A stretch of 64,000 nucleotides of DNA from Flavobacterium johnsoniae UW101 (GCF_000016645.1 NC_009441.1:1860001-1924000); one strand, 5' to 3'; positions 17,101 through 25,231 are shown, numbered from the stretch's first letter. The notes: generated by a model from the sequence alone, not told the origin. Numbers and translations are program-made.

Positions 17101-17430
17101 AAAACGTGCTACAATTTTCTTTAAAATCATAGACGAAGACCAAAACATAAATAAAATTGTAAATGCACTTGAAAAAACAGACATCATATTTACCATTACC
17201 GCTACATGCTGCGCATCTATAGCAAACATTGCAAAGAAAGCTCCCATCATTTGAAATAGAGGCGCTCCAGGCGGGTGGCCGACTTCAAGTTTAGCCGCTG
17301 TAGCAATATATTCGCCACAATCCCAAAAGCTCATCGTAGGTTCAACAGTTAGTGTGTAAGTAATTAAAGCGATTGCAAATGCAAACCAACCAATAATTGT
17401 ATTCCATTTATTGAAATTGAATTGTGCCAT
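14149..17430 (-). CDS. DUF2723 (GT117) membrane glycosyltransferase, TMEM260-like
   Basis: 1093 residues with at least ten transmembrane segments in the first 650 residues and a large soluble C-terminal part with TPR-like helices. The N-terminal signature is that of DUF2723: EPTMSFWDCGEYIATAAKLE followed by GHPPGAPLF, with D37, E40 and H52 placed like the catalytic loop of GT-C enzymes. The human member, TMEM260, is an O-mannosyltransferase, and the family in Bacteroidota is thought to use lipid-linked sugar donors at the membrane. The gene probably glycosylates exported proteins, but donor and acceptor are not shown here. Monocistronic with its own terminator. Confidence 0.85.
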   Translation of the reverse strand: MAQFNFNKWNTIIGWFAFAIALITYTLTVEPTMSFWDCGEYIATAAKLEVGHPPGAPLFQMMGAFFAMFAIDAQHVAVMVNMMSVFSSAFTILFMFWSSSMILKKIVARFAEIDQNNSIVILGSSFVGALAYTFSDSFWFNAVEAEVYAMASLLIALLFWLGLRWEQDMDKPKGNKWLLIISLVVGLSFGVHFMALLTIPSIGFLYYFKHYEKVTIKNFLIANVVVIGILLFIFKLLLPLTMASFGKTEVFMVNNLGLPFNSGTIFVVLVLIAFFYFGLKFTKQKGLIFYNTIILCILFILIGFSTWMMLPVRANANPVINENKPSDAAEVLAYYNREQYGVNPLFYGPQYTEVFAGLDAKTPYLDKKPNYERDYKTGKYIITNNYKNAEQNSDDNQKTILPRMWSTETGHIQNYISFTNPPKFRINPNYDYEEDLAKYGIDASQLTEEEYNKATAQLRNEVEKTISEFRHAYAQKQIDNEGYVKFLKSYGDYLIIEKPTAVDNFSFMFEYQFGYMYWRYLMWNFVGRQSDVQGKYDNLDGNWISGIKALDSLHLGSQDNLPSDVLNNKGRNVYYFLPFILGLIGLMYHANKDLKSFYVLLALFLFTGIALKIYLNERPFEPRERDYALVGSFYVFAIWIGFGVYSLYESFKKYVAPKIAGPVIIAGSLLAAPILMASQNWDDHDRSNRYTAVAMAKAYLSSCDKDAILYTIGDNDTFPLWYAQEIEHFRTDVKIVNTSLFMTDWYIDQMKAKSYESDPLPISFTHSQYVGDNLDYVAYIQKIDTRWNIKDFIDFIKNPKSTVGLQNGQTIHFYPTNKIRINVDKNTIIKNKVVNPKYNDSIVPYMDIDIKGRALYKNRLMMLDILANNDWKRPIYFSGGAFDDEDYLWLKDYLQLDGMVYKLVPIKNTPSKDGGPMDMGQIDADKMYDIVMKWDWGNSESNKIYHDPETRRNSITYRTNLSRLMNELIAEGKNDKAKNIINLAMTKMPLDKFGYYSLVEPFAGGYYKVGETAKAHDLLDKLVNKYRENLDYYKTLSGSDQTDLAIDIITDIERYRSLLQVMKDNNDKAFYEKHKTTFNTYVNIFERFGREKE

Positions 17431-17625
17431 ATTTAGGTATTAAAATTTTGTATGTTTTCAATCCTACAAAGAAAATGTTTTTTTATGTAAAGAAACGAGC
17501 ATTAACAAAAAATTCTATAAAAGTATCTGTAAAGAGTAATGTGTTGTATATGAGATGTTTTTAAGAATACTTGTGGTTTTAAAGTGAAAAAAAACTAAAA
17601 AAATGATTTTTTTTGGTTAAAAAGT

Positions 17626-17655
17626 TTGTGCAAACTAAATAAAACTTTAAATTTG
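17626..17655 (+). promoter_or_regulatory. Promoter of tRNA-Gln copy 1
   Basis: TTG (17626-17628), 19 bases, TAAATTTG (17648-17655), 21 bases before the tRNA. Confidence 0.7.
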
Positions 17656-17675
17656 CACTCGCTTAACCGCACTGC

Positions 17676-17746
17676 TGGTCTATGGTGTAATGGTAACACT
17701 ACGGTTTTTGGTGCCGTCTTTCTAGGTTCGAGTCCTAGTAGACCAA
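17676..17746 (+). tRNA. tRNA-Gln (anticodon UUG), copy 1
   Basis: Full cloverleaf: acceptor TGGTCTA/TAGACCA, D stem GTGT/ACAC, anticodon stem ACGGT/GCCGT with loop TTTTGGT (anticodon TTG), T arm CTAGG-TTCGAGT-CCTAG, discriminator A. The CCA end is not encoded. Own promoter upstream and terminator 4 bases downstream. Confidence 0.95.
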
Positions 17747-17749
17747 CAG

Positions 17750-17780
17750 AAAAGCCTCTCAGAAATGAGAGGCTTTTTTT
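17750..17780 (+). terminator. Terminator of tRNA-Gln copy 1
   Basis: GCCTCTCA-GAAA-TGAGAGGC, perfect 8-bp stem with a tetraloop, preceded by A4 and followed by T7. Confidence 0.92.
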
Positions 17781-17805
17781 ATTTAAAAAAAGTTGCTTTA
17801 AAAAT

Positions 17806-17835
17806 TTGCATAAATTAAATAAAGTTTTAATTTTG
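17806..17835 (+). promoter_or_regulatory. Promoter of tRNA-Gln copy 2
   Basis: TTG (17806-17808), 19 bases, TAATTTTG (17828-17835). It is a diverged copy of the first tRNA promoter, exactly 180 bases later. Confidence 0.7.
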
Positions 17836-17855
17836 CACCCGCTTAACCGCACTGC

Positions 17856-17926
17856 TGGTCTATGGTGTAATGGTAACACTACGGTTTTTGGTGCCGTCTT
17901 TCTAGGTTCGAGTCCTAGTAGACCAA
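17856..17926 (+). tRNA. tRNA-Gln (anticodon UUG), copy 2
   Basis: Identical in all 71 bases to the tRNA at 17676, 180 bases downstream. The promoter region and terminator are also duplicated, with a few substitutions outside the tRNA. Confidence 0.95.
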
Positions 17927-17929
17927 CAG

Positions 17930-17960
17930 AAAAGCCTCTCATTCATGAGAGGCTTTTTTT
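17930..17960 (+). terminator. Terminator of tRNA-Gln copy 2
   Basis: GCCTCTCA-TTCA-TGAGAGGC with a T run; same stem as copy 1 but a different loop. Confidence 0.92.
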
Positions 17961-18227
17961 ATGCAATAAAATCAAATTTTGAATTTCTAAAATGCAAGCA
18001 GATTTAAAATCTGTGAGATTAAAAACGAAGCAAGAGCATTTGTGTTTTTAGATTCGTGTTTGTGATAAACAGAATTGAGTAATGTGTTTAAATTAAGATC
18101 TTTTCTTAATGCTTAGATTTGGTTTAAAAAAGCTTGTAATCTCTAAATTTAACTTTATAAAATGTTAGGTTTGTTTATAAAGTAAGAATTATTTTATCTG
18201 TTAATATCTGTTTATCAGTATTTTGCA
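17961..18227. other. Non-coding spacer before the double-glycine peptide gene
   Basis: About 340 bases separate the second tRNA terminator from the ATG at 18302. It holds a small inverted repeat CAGATT-TAA-AATCTG near 18009-18023 and a TATCTGTT direct repeat (18195-18202 and 18205-18212, 10-bp period) just before the promoter box at 18228. No ORF or RNA gene is seen. Confidence 0.5.
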
Positions 18228-18235
18228 TATATTTG
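18228..18235 (+). promoter_or_regulatory. -7 box of the double-glycine peptide gene
   Basis: TATATTTG, 66 bases before the ATG. There is no clear TTG at -33; instead the TATCTGTT tandem repeat (18195-18212) occupies that position, consistent with an activator-dependent promoter. Confidence 0.5.
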
Positions 18236-18301
18236 ATGTAACAAAAAATACTGCAGGATATTTTTGTTTTTAACTGAATAATAATTTAATAAATTACAAT
18301 T

Positions 18302-18484
18302 ATGGATAATTTAAAGAATTTGAATTTTACAGAGTTAAATCCTTCAGAAATGAAGTTAGTGAATGGTGGTAACTGGCTTGATACTCTACGACAACTTTTG
18401 GATGCTTTAGACGGTAATGTTGAGGCTTTGGCGGCGTATGTGGGTATGAGTGTGGAAGAGTTGCGTAGCTTGTTGGGGTTGTAA
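18302..18484 (+). CDS. Double-glycine leader peptide (bacteriocin- or pheromone-like)
   Basis: 60 residues. The first 23 match a double-glycine (ComC/class II bacteriocin-type) leader: NFTELNPSEMKLVNGG, with G22-G23 at the cleavage site, hydrophobic residues at -4 (V20), -7 (M17), -12 (L12) and -15 (F9), and E16 at -8. Such leaders are cut by the peptidase domain of a dedicated ABC exporter. The predicted 37-residue core, NWLDTLRQLLDALDG onward, is acidic, has no Cys and looks like two amphipathic helices. No exporter, immunity or modification gene lies in the window, so the peptide is an orphan here. The role (bacteriocin, signal or other) is unknown. Confidence 0.72.
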   Translation: MDNLKNLNFTELNPSEMKLVNGGNWLDTLRQLLDALDGNVEALAAYVGMSVEELRSLLGL

Positions 18485-18530
18485 TAAGAATTAAAGTGTG
18501 TTATGACTTTTTTTTTGTCTAATTTATAAA

Positions 18531-18560
18531 ATAAAAGCTTCTCATCTGGGAAGCTTTTAT
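18531..18560. terminator. Bidirectional terminator between convergent genes
   Basis: ATAAAAGCTTC (18531-18541) pairs with GAAGCTTTTAT (18550-18560), an 11-bp stem. T-rich tails are modest on both strands; it separates the peptide gene from the universal stress gene. Confidence 0.75.
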
Positions 18561-18581
18561 GTTTAAGAAGTTTTTTTGTTT

Positions 18582-19406
18582 TTAAATTTTAAAAGTAATA
18601 ACGGGTCTTACGGCATGATTTACTAGTCCTTCGCTGATACTTCCATTAAAAAAGTGAGAAAAACCAGTTCTTCCGTGAGTGCACATTCCAATAATATCTG
18701 CATTTATGCTGTTTGAGAAGTTGATAATTCCTTTCTCGATATTTGTGTCATTGTAGATGTGAGTTGAGTAATTAATAAGGTTAAACTCGCTTACAAAACT
18801 TTGAAGAGCTTTTTCAGTTACATGAGTTGGTTTAAAGCTGTTAGGGGTGCAAATAGAAACTAAGTGTATTTTTGCATCAAAAAAATTAGCGAAGTCTAAT
18901 AGTTTTTGAAAAGGTTTTTTGGTTTCGTCTGTAAAGTCAGAAGCAAAAACAATATTTGATACATTAAAATCTGTAGTGTCTTTTTTGATTACAAGAACAG
19001 GGACTTCAGAATTTCTAACAACTTTTTCAGTGTTTGATCCAATTAAAAGTTCTTCCATTCCAGATGATCCGTGTGATCCCATGATAATAAGGTCAATATC
19101 TTGTTCTTTGCTTATTTGTGTTATTCCATTAATTGGTTTGTCCATTTTTACCATTTCGGTTATAGAGATTCCTTCAAGAAATGGACTGTTAGAAACTTTG
19201 TCTAAGGTTTCGTTTGCTTTTTGCATGAAAAGCATGGTTTCGGGAATGCTGACGCCTCCAAATATTGCATCGTTAGTTTGATGCGGTAATTCCAGCATGT
19301 GTAAAATTGTAATTTCAGAATTGTTTTTTTTGGCGATTTGAGCCGCGACTTTTAAGGCGTGTTCTGCATGTTCTGAAAAATCAGTAGGTACTAAAATTCG
19401 TTTCAT
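18582..19406 (-). CDS. Universal stress protein, tandem UspA domains
   Basis: 274 residues made of two UspA domains. Domain 1 starts MKRILVPTDFSEHAEHALKV and has an intact ATP-binding motif GSHGSSGMEELLIGS (G-2x-G-9x-GS). Domain 2 starts near residue 150 (NIVFASDFTDETKKPFQ) and has CTHGRTGFSHFFNGS, where the first Gly of the motif is replaced by Cys, so nucleotide binding may be limited to domain 1. These proteins respond to stress or energy limitation; no partner gene is adjacent. Confidence 0.93.
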   Translation of the reverse strand: MKRILVPTDFSEHAEHALKVAAQIAKKNNSEITILHMLELPHQTNDAIFGGVSIPETMLFMQKANETLDKVSNSPFLEGISITEMVKMDKPINGITQISKEQDIDLIIMGSHGSSGMEELLIGSNTEKVVRNSEVPVLVIKKDTTDFNVSNIVFASDFTDETKKPFQKLLDFANFFDAKIHLVSICTPNSFKPTHVTEKALQSFVSEFNLINYSTHIYNDTNIEKGIINFSNSINADIIGMCTHGRTGFSHFFNGSISEGLVNHAVRPVITFKI

Positions 19407-19489
19407 GATTTTAGGATTAAGGGGTTTAAAAAACTTGTTAATATTTGGTATTATAAAGGTAACGATTATTTTTGCAGCAATCTATTTAT

Positions 19490-19517
19490 TTGATTTATAA
19501 AAAAATCACTATATTTG
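19490..19517 (+). promoter_or_regulatory. Promoter of rimP-nusA-infB
   Basis: TTG (19490-19492), 17 bases, TATATTTG (19510-19517). The expected transcript start is near 19523, giving a leader of about 57 bases before rimP. Confidence 0.72.
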
Positions 19518-19545
19518 CACCGTTATTTATTAAAATCTAAATAAT

Positions 19546-19571
19546 GAGGGGACTAAGTGTCCCCTCTTTTT
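19546..19571 (+). promoter_or_regulatory. Terminator-like hairpin (attenuator candidate) in the rimP leader
   Basis: GAGGGGAC-TAAGT-GTCCCCTC followed by TTTTT forms an 8-bp GC-rich stem with U tract, the structure of an intrinsic terminator, between the promoter and the rimP ATG (19580). Read-through must be controlled or partial for the operon to be expressed. In E. coli the rimP-nusA-infB operon is controlled by termination in its leader and by NusA, so attenuation is plausible here. Confidence 0.7.
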
Positions 19572-19579
19572 ATAAAATT

Positions 19580-20044
19580 ATGACATTTAAGGAAAAGGTA
19601 AACGAATTAATTACAGAAGCACTTCTGGAAAAGCCATCGATCTTTTTGATTGATCTTGCTGTTTCGGATTCTTTTAAAATTAGTGTTGGTTTAGACGGAG
19701 ATAATGGAGTTGCGCTTCAGGATTGTATTGATATTAGTCGTGCAATTGAGAATAATCTGGATCGTGAAGAGCAGGATTTTTCGCTTGAAGTAGCATCAGT
19801 TGGGGTAGGATCTCCTTTGAAATTGATAAGACAATACAAGAAAAATATTGGTAGAACGTTGATTGTTACTACAAATAATGAAAAAATCGAGGCAGAATTG
19901 ATAGAAGCTAACGATGTTTTTATAATTTTGTCTTGGAAGGCAAGAGAACCAAAAAAAGTAGGAAAAGGAAAAGAAACAGTTCAAAAAGAACAACAGATAC
20001 CTTATACAGAGATAAAAGAGGCAGTTGTTACAGTAACATTTTAA
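19580..20044 (+). CDS. rimP: Ribosome maturation factor RimP
   Basis: 154 residues from the ATG at 19580 ([20 protein letters not shown]). The upstream in-frame ATG at 19544 would translate through the leader hairpin and does not match the family, so it is rejected. RimP binds the 30S subunit during assembly. Seen are the [22 protein letters not shown] and [16 protein letters not shown] blocks of the N-terminal domain (compare the family DYxLEVSSPGxxRPL) and a C-terminal SH3-like barrel. First gene of rimP-nusA-infB, a conserved order. Confidence 0.94.
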
Positions 20045-20057
20045 TTAAAGAATTCGC

Positions 20058-21311
20058 ATGGAAAATTTAGCATTAATCGATTCATTCTCAGAGTTTAAAG
20101 ATAATAAACTTATTGATCGTGTAACGCTTATGGCAATTTTGGAGGACGTGTTTAGAAATGCACTAAAGAAAAAATACGGTTCTGATGATAATTTCGATAT
20201 CATTATAAATCCTGATAAAGGAGATATGGAGATTTGGAGAAGAAGAGTTATCGTTGCTGATGAAGATCTGGACTTTGAGAACGAAGAAATTACTTTGACT
20301 GAAGCAAGGATGATCGAGGCGGATTTTGAAATTGGTGAGGAAGTTTCTGAAGAGGTTAAATTAATTGACTTAGGAAGAAGAGCTATTTTGGCTTTGCGTC
20401 AAAACTTAATATCTAAAATTCACGAACACGATAATACAAATCTTTATAAACAATTTAAAGATATTATTGGTGATATTTATACTGCCGAAGTGCACCACGT
20501 TCGCCCAAGAGTTGTTATCTTAGTAGACGATGAAGGGAATGAGATTGTGCTTCCAAAAGAAAAACAAATTCCTTCTGACTTTTTCCGTAAAGGAGATAAT
20601 GTACGCGGAATTATTGAAAGCGTTGAATTAAAAGGGAACAAACCTCAAATTATTATGTCTAGAACTTCTGAGAAGTTTTTAGAAAAATTATTCGAGCAGG
20701 AAATTCCAGAAGTATTCGACGGCTTAATTACAGTTAAAAATGTAGTTCGTATTCCGGGAGAAAAAGCAAAAGTTGCTGTAGATTCGTATGATGACAGAAT
20801 TGATCCTGTTGGAGCCTGCGTAGGTATGAAGGGATCTCGTATTCATGGAATTGTACGTGAGTTAGGAAATGAAAATATTGATGTAATCAATTATACAAAC
20901 AATATTCAATTGTTCATTACAAGAGCATTAAGCCCTGCAAAAGTTTCTTCAATCAAAATAGATGAAGAAAGTAAAAGAGCTGAAGTTTTCTTGAAATTAG
21001 AAGAAGTTTCTAAAGCAATTGGTAGAGGCGGACATAATATTAAATTAGCGGGTCAATTAACAGGGTATGAGCTGGATGTTATTCGTGAAGGAGATGTTGC
21101 TGGTACAGTTGCAGATGAAGACGATGTTGAATTGACAGAGTTTTCAGATGAAATCGAAGAATGGGTAATTGAAGAGTTTGCTAAAATAGGTTTAGATACT
21201 GCAAAAAGTATCTTGAAACACGACGTAGAAGATTTAGTAAGAAGAACAGACTTAGAAGAGGAAACAATTCTAGATGTTATGAAAATACTAAAAGAAGAGT
21301 TTGATAGTTAA
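20058..21311 (+). CDS. nusA: Transcription termination/antitermination factor NusA
   Basis: 417 residues. Domains in order: N-terminal RNA-polymerase-binding domain (1-130), S1 domain (about 135-200), and two KH domains including PVGACVGMKGSRIHGIVREL and EVSKAIGRGGHNIKLAGQL. The C-terminal acidic repeats of E. coli NusA are reduced to one region, as usual outside the Proteobacteria. It modulates pausing and termination by RNA polymerase. It begins 13 bases after rimP and may act on the hairpin in its own operon leader. Confidence 0.97.
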   Translation: MENLALIDSFSEFKDNKLIDRVTLMAILEDVFRNALKKKYGSDDNFDIIINPDKGDMEIWRRRVIVADEDLDFENEEITLTEARMIEADFEIGEEVSEEVKLIDLGRRAILALRQNLISKIHEHDNTNLYKQFKDIIGDIYTAEVHHVRPRVVILVDDEGNEIVLPKEKQIPSDFFRKGDNVRGIIESVELKGNKPQIIMSRTSEKFLEKLFEQEIPEVFDGLITVKNVVRIPGEKAKVAVDSYDDRIDPVGACVGMKGSRIHGIVRELGNENIDVINYTNNIQLFITRALSPAKVSSIKIDEESKRAEVFLKLEEVSKAIGRGGHNIKLAGQLTGYELDVIREGDVAGTVADEDDVELTEFSDEIEEWVIEEFAKIGLDTAKSILKHDVEDLVRRTDLEEETILDVMKILKEEFDS

Positions 21312-21369
21312 GCAATAGCTTTATCTGCTCTAACAACACAACTAAAAAAGGTAATAATAAAAAGGTTAT

Positions 21370-24240
21370 ATGTCTGAAGAGAGAGTAATAAGAATAAATA
21401 AGGTTTTAAGGGAATTAAATATCTCGTTAGAAAGAGCTGTAGATTATCTAAAAGATAAAGGAATTGCTATTGATGCAAATCCAAATGCAAAAATTTCTGA
21501 CAGTGAATTTAATATCCTTCAAAGTCAATTTGCGGGCGATAAGGGGAATAAGGAAGCTTCTAAAGAGGTTGGAGAAGAAAAAAGAAAAGAAAAAGAAGCA
21601 TTACGTGTAGAGCGTGAGAAAGAAATTGAAGACAAACGCAGACAAGAAGAGGAGCGTCAAAAACAGCAGGAAATAATCAAAGCCAGAGCTGTTGTTTCAG
21701 GACCTGTACAGGTAGGTAAAATTGATTTAAATCCAAAGAAACCTGCGGCTGTTTCTCCAGAAGAGCCAGTAAAAGCTGAAGAACCTAAAACTGTTACTCC
21801 GACTCAAACAGAAAAACCTGTTCAAAAAGAAACTGTACAGTCTGAGCCTGTAGCTCCTGTTGTTTCTGAAGAGAAAAAGGTAGAAAAGCCTATTATTACT
21901 GAGAAAAAAGAAGTAAAAGCTGAAAGTTCTAAAACAGCTCAGGAACCAATTATTTCAACGGATCCAACAACTGCAGAGGAAACAATCACTACTCAATATC
22001 AAAAATTATCCGGAACAACTCTTACTGGGCAGACTATTGATTTATCTCAATTTAATAAGCCTAAGAAAAAGAAAGAGGATCCAAAAATTACTCCAAATAA
22101 ACCAGGAACTCCTGGAGTTGGGAATAATAATAACGCTAATAAAAATAAGCGTAAAAGGATTGCTCCTAAGCCTGGTACGCCGGGTGCGCCAAAACCTGCA
22201 ACGGGTAATGCGCCGGGAACACCAAATCCTAATAAAATTACACCAAATTCTGGTGGAGGTTTTAATGCTAACAGAAATGCAAGGCCTGGTTTTGTAAAAG
22301 GAAACCGTCCTGCAATTGTTGCAAAAGTAGAGCCTACAGAAGAAGAAGTAAAAAACCAAATTAGAGAAACTCTTGAAAAACTTCAAGGTAAGGGAGGTAA
22401 GTCTAAAGCGGCTAAATATAGAAGAGATAAAAGAGAAACACACCGTCAGAAATCTGATGATGAACAAAGAGCTCTTGACGAAGGAAGTAAAACAATTAAG
22501 GTTACAGAATTCGTTACAGTTGGTGAGATTGCAATCATGATGGATGTGCCGATTACTAAAGTAATTGGAACTTGTATGTCTCTTGGTATCATGGTAACCA
22601 TGAACCAGCGTCTGGATGCTGAAACATTAACAATTGTTGCTGATGAATTTGGTTATGATGTTGAATTTATAACTGTTGATATCGAAGAAGCAATTGAAGT
22701 TGTTGAAGATAGAGAAGAAGATTTAGTAACAAGAGCACCAATTGTTACAGTAATGGGTCACGTTGACCACGGTAAAACATCTTTACTGGATTATATTCGT
22801 AAAGAAAATGTTATCGCTGGTGAGTCTGGAGGTATTACACAGCACATTGGAGCATATGGAGTTACTCTTGATAATGGACAAAAAATTGCATTTTTAGATA
22901 CTCCGGGTCACGAGGCGTTTACTGCGATGCGTGCACGTGGAGCTCAGGTTACAGATATAGCTATTATCGTAATCGCTGCGGATGATGATATCATGCCGCA
23001 AACAAAAGAGGCAATCAGTCATGCTCAGGCAGCTGGAGTTCCAATTATATTTGCTATCAACAAAGTTGATAAGCCAAATGCTAACCCTGATAAAATTAAA
23101 GAAAGATTAGCAGGTATGAATTTACTTGTTGAAGATTGGGGTGGTAAAATTCAATCACATGATATTTCTGCAAAAACAGGATTGGGTGTGAAAGAATTAC
23201 TTGAAAAAGTATTATTAGAAGCAGAGATTTTAGATTTAAAATCTAATCCAAATAAGGCAGCTCAGGGAACTGTTGTTGAGGCTTACTTAGATAAAGGTAA
23301 AGGATATGTATCTACGATTTTAGTTCAGCATGGAACTCTAAAAATTGGAGATTATATGCTGGCAGGAAAACATCATGGAAAAGTGAAAGCTATGCATGAT
23401 GAAAGAGGCCATACAGTTTTAACTGCTGGTCCTTCAACTCCGGTATCTGTTTTAGGTCTTGACGGTGCTGCAACTGCAGGTGATAAGTTCAACGTATTTG
23501 AAGATGAAAAAGAAGCGAAACAAATTGCCTCTAAACGTTCTCAATTAATGCGTGAGCAGTCTGTACGTACTCAAAGACATATTACGCTTGATGAAATTGG
23601 ACGTCGTATTGCACTTGGTCAGTTTAAAGAATTAAACGTAATCCTTAAAGGAGACGTGGATGGATCTGTTGAAGCGTTATCAGATTCGTTCTCTAAACTT
23701 TCTACAGAAGAAGTTCAAATTAATATTATCCACAAAGGAGTTGGTGCGATTACAGAAACCGACGTTAACCTGGCTTCTGCATCTGATGCGATTATTATCG
23801 GATTTAACGTTCGTCCGGCTGGAAATGCAAGACAACTTGCTGATAAGGAAGAAATCGATATCCGTTACTACTCTATTATCTATGCAGCTATTGACGACTT
23901 GAAAGATGCGATGGAAGGAATGTTAGCTCCTGAAATGAAAGAAGAAGTTTTAGGAACTGCTGAAATCCGTGAGATTTTCAAAATCTCTAAAGTAGGTTCA
24001 ATCGCAGGTTGTATGGTAACTGATGGTAAAATCTTAAGAACTTCTAAAATTAGAGTTATTAGAGATGGAGTTGTAGTTCATACAGGTGAGTTAGTTGCTT
24101 TAAAACGATTCAAAGATGATGTTAAAGAAGTAACAAAAGGTTATGATTGTGGTATTCAAATTAAAGGATTTAATGACATTGAAATTAGCGATGTGATTGA
24201 AGCTTACCATGAAGTAGCTATCAAGAAGAAATTGAAATAA
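21370..24240 (+). CDS. infB: Translation initiation factor IF-2
   Basis: 956 residues. The N-terminal winged-helix-like IF2N ([20 protein letters not shown]) is followed by a long low-complexity linker (about 55-330) rich in K, E, P and N. The GTPase domain has G1 GHVDHGKT at 463-470, DTPGHE and NKVD, and domains II-IV follow to the C-terminus ending [11 protein letters not shown]-2 positions fMet-tRNA on the ribosome. Last gene of the rimP operon, closed by a strong terminator. Confidence 0.98.
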   Translation: MSEERVIRINKVLRELNISLERAVDYLKDKGIAIDANPNAKISDSEFNILQSQFAGDKGNKEASKEVGEEKRKEKEALRVEREKEIEDKRRQEEERQKQQEIIKARAVVSGPVQVGKIDLNPKKPAAVSPEEPVKAEEPKTVTPTQTEKPVQKETVQSEPVAPVVSEEKKVEKPIITEKKEVKAESSKTAQEPIISTDPTTAEETITTQYQKLSGTTLTGQTIDLSQFNKPKKKKEDPKITPNKPGTPGVGNNNNANKNKRKRIAPKPGTPGAPKPATGNAPGTPNPNKITPNSGGGFNANRNARPGFVKGNRPAIVAKVEPTEEEVKNQIRETLEKLQGKGGKSKAAKYRRDKRETHRQKSDDEQRALDEGSKTIKVTEFVTVGEIAIMMDVPITKVIGTCMSLGIMVTMNQRLDAETLTIVADEFGYDVEFITVDIEEAIEVVEDREEDLVTRAPIVTVMGHVDHGKTSLLDYIRKENVIAGESGGITQHIGAYGVTLDNGQKIAFLDTPGHEAFTAMRARGAQVTDIAIIVIAADDDIMPQTKEAISHAQAAGVPIIFAINKVDKPNANPDKIKERLAGMNLLVEDWGGKIQSHDISAKTGLGVKELLEKVLLEAEILDLKSNPNKAAQGTVVEAYLDKGKGYVSTILVQHGTLKIGDYMLAGKHHGKVKAMHDERGHTVLTAGPSTPVSVLGLDGAATAGDKFNVFEDEKEAKQIASKRSQLMREQSVRTQRHITLDEIGRRIALGQFKELNVILKGDVDGSVEALSDSFSKLSTEEVQINIIHKGVGAITETDVNLASASDAIIIGFNVRPAGNARQLADKEEIDIRYYSIIYAAIDDLKDAMEGMLAPEMKEEVLGTAEIREIFKISKVGSIAGCMVTDGKILRTSKIRVIRDGVVVHTGELVALKRFKDDVKEVTKGYDCGIQIKGFNDIEISDVIEAYHEVAIKKKLK

Positions 24241-24257
24241 TATTCAATATTAATATT

Positions 24258-24289
24258 AAAAAGTCCCAATTAAAATTGGGACTTTTTTT
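24258..24289 (+). terminator. Terminator after infB
   Basis: AAAGTCCCAATT and AATTGGGACTTT form a stem of about 11 bp with A and T runs on both sides. Confidence 0.92.
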
Positions 24290-24469
24290 GTTTAAAAAGG
24301 TTTTGTGTGTAAGTGTAATTCTGGCAGATCTTTTTTGTAAAAAATGTGTTTCATTTTATAATATGAAACATAAATGAATAATTTAAACTAGGCGTGATTT
24401 TAGGATTGTTTGTTTCTTTGTCTTTAAAAATAGAATAGATAGTTTGAGTGAAAATTATTTGTGCTGGAT

Positions 24470-25231
24470 ATGAAGATAACGGTAATTCGTATTATTAATG
24501 CAATTTTAAGAAAACGTTTTAAGTCAGATAATAATGCTGTTGGTAATTTTACAAACGTTCAGCAGTTAAGACAGATAATGCCTGCATTGCTGGATGGATA
24601 TTTGTCTGAGGCAGAAATGCCTGATAGTCTTCTTTTATTGTCGCCGCCTCCGGAACATAACTCGAGCCTTTTTGATCTTGATTTAGAGCATGCAAAAAAG
24701 GCTGTTGAGTCTAAGGATAAAGAGCGTTTTTTACAGGCTGCAAGAGATGCAGATCTGTCCTTTCCTTTTGCTGTTAAATCATTTGAACCAATTTTAGGTA
24801 TAGAAATTAGTGAAACAAAAACACCTAAGTTTTATGTTCTTATGCGAAGAGTAATGACCGATGCGGGATTATCTACTTATGCGGCTAAAAATCATTATAA
24901 ACGAGAACGGCCGTTTATGGTTAATAATCAAAAAACCTGCACTCCGGATCAGGAAAATATATTATATAAAGTTGGGTCTTTTCCTTCAGGTCATGCGGCT
25001 GTAGGCTGGGCATGGTCTTTGGTTTTGATTAAACTTTTTCCGGATAAACAGGAAGAGATTTTAAAACGCGGACATGACTTTGGTGAAAGCCGTGTTATTT
25101 GTAATGCACATTGGTATAGTGATGTTGAAATGGGAAGAGTTATGGGGCGGGCTGCTGTTGAGTGTCTTTGTGTTAATTCTGCTTTTCTATCCGATTTGGA
25201 GGAGGTTAAAAAAGAAATGGCAGGAGCTTAG
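24470..25231 (+). CDS. Class A non-specific acid phosphatase (PAP2 superfamily)
   Basis: About 253 residues. The catalytic signature of class A acid phosphatases (PhoN/PhoC) is complete: Kx6RP in KNHYKRERPF, FPSGHAAVGWAW, and SRx5HxxD in GESRVICNAHWYSDVEMGR. The upstream MPDSLLLLSPPPEHNSSLF segment also matches that family. These enzymes remove phosphate from organic monophosphates, normally in the periplasm, but no typical signal peptide is visible here (MKITVIRIINAILRKRF), and an in-frame TGA at 24449 rules out a longer N-terminus. A GTG three codons upstream (24461) is an alternative start. Confidence 0.85.
   Translation: MKITVIRIINAILRKRFKSDNNAVGNFTNVQQLRQIMPALLDGYLSEAEMPDSLLLLSPPPEHNSSLFDLDLEHAKKAVESKDKERFLQAARDADLSFPFAVKSFEPILGIEISETKTPKFYVLMRRVMTDAGLSTYAAKNHYKRERPFMVNNQKTCTPDQENILYKVGSFPSGHAAVGWAWSLVLIKLFPDKQEEILKRGHDFGESRVICNAHWYSDVEMGRVMGRAAVECLCVNSAFLSDLEEVKKEMAGA

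Noticed and set aside
17595..17982. ORFs of 115-118 codons on both strands across the tRNA pair
   Set aside because: They translate the duplicated tRNA and terminator sequences; the tRNA structures explain this DNA.
18919..19281. 120-codon plus-strand ORF opposite the universal stress gene
   Set aside because: Antisense shadow; the UspA motifs on the other strand are intact.
19544..19579. Upstream in-frame start extending RimP by 12 codons
   Set aside because: It would begin inside the terminator-like leader hairpin, and the extra residues do not match the family.
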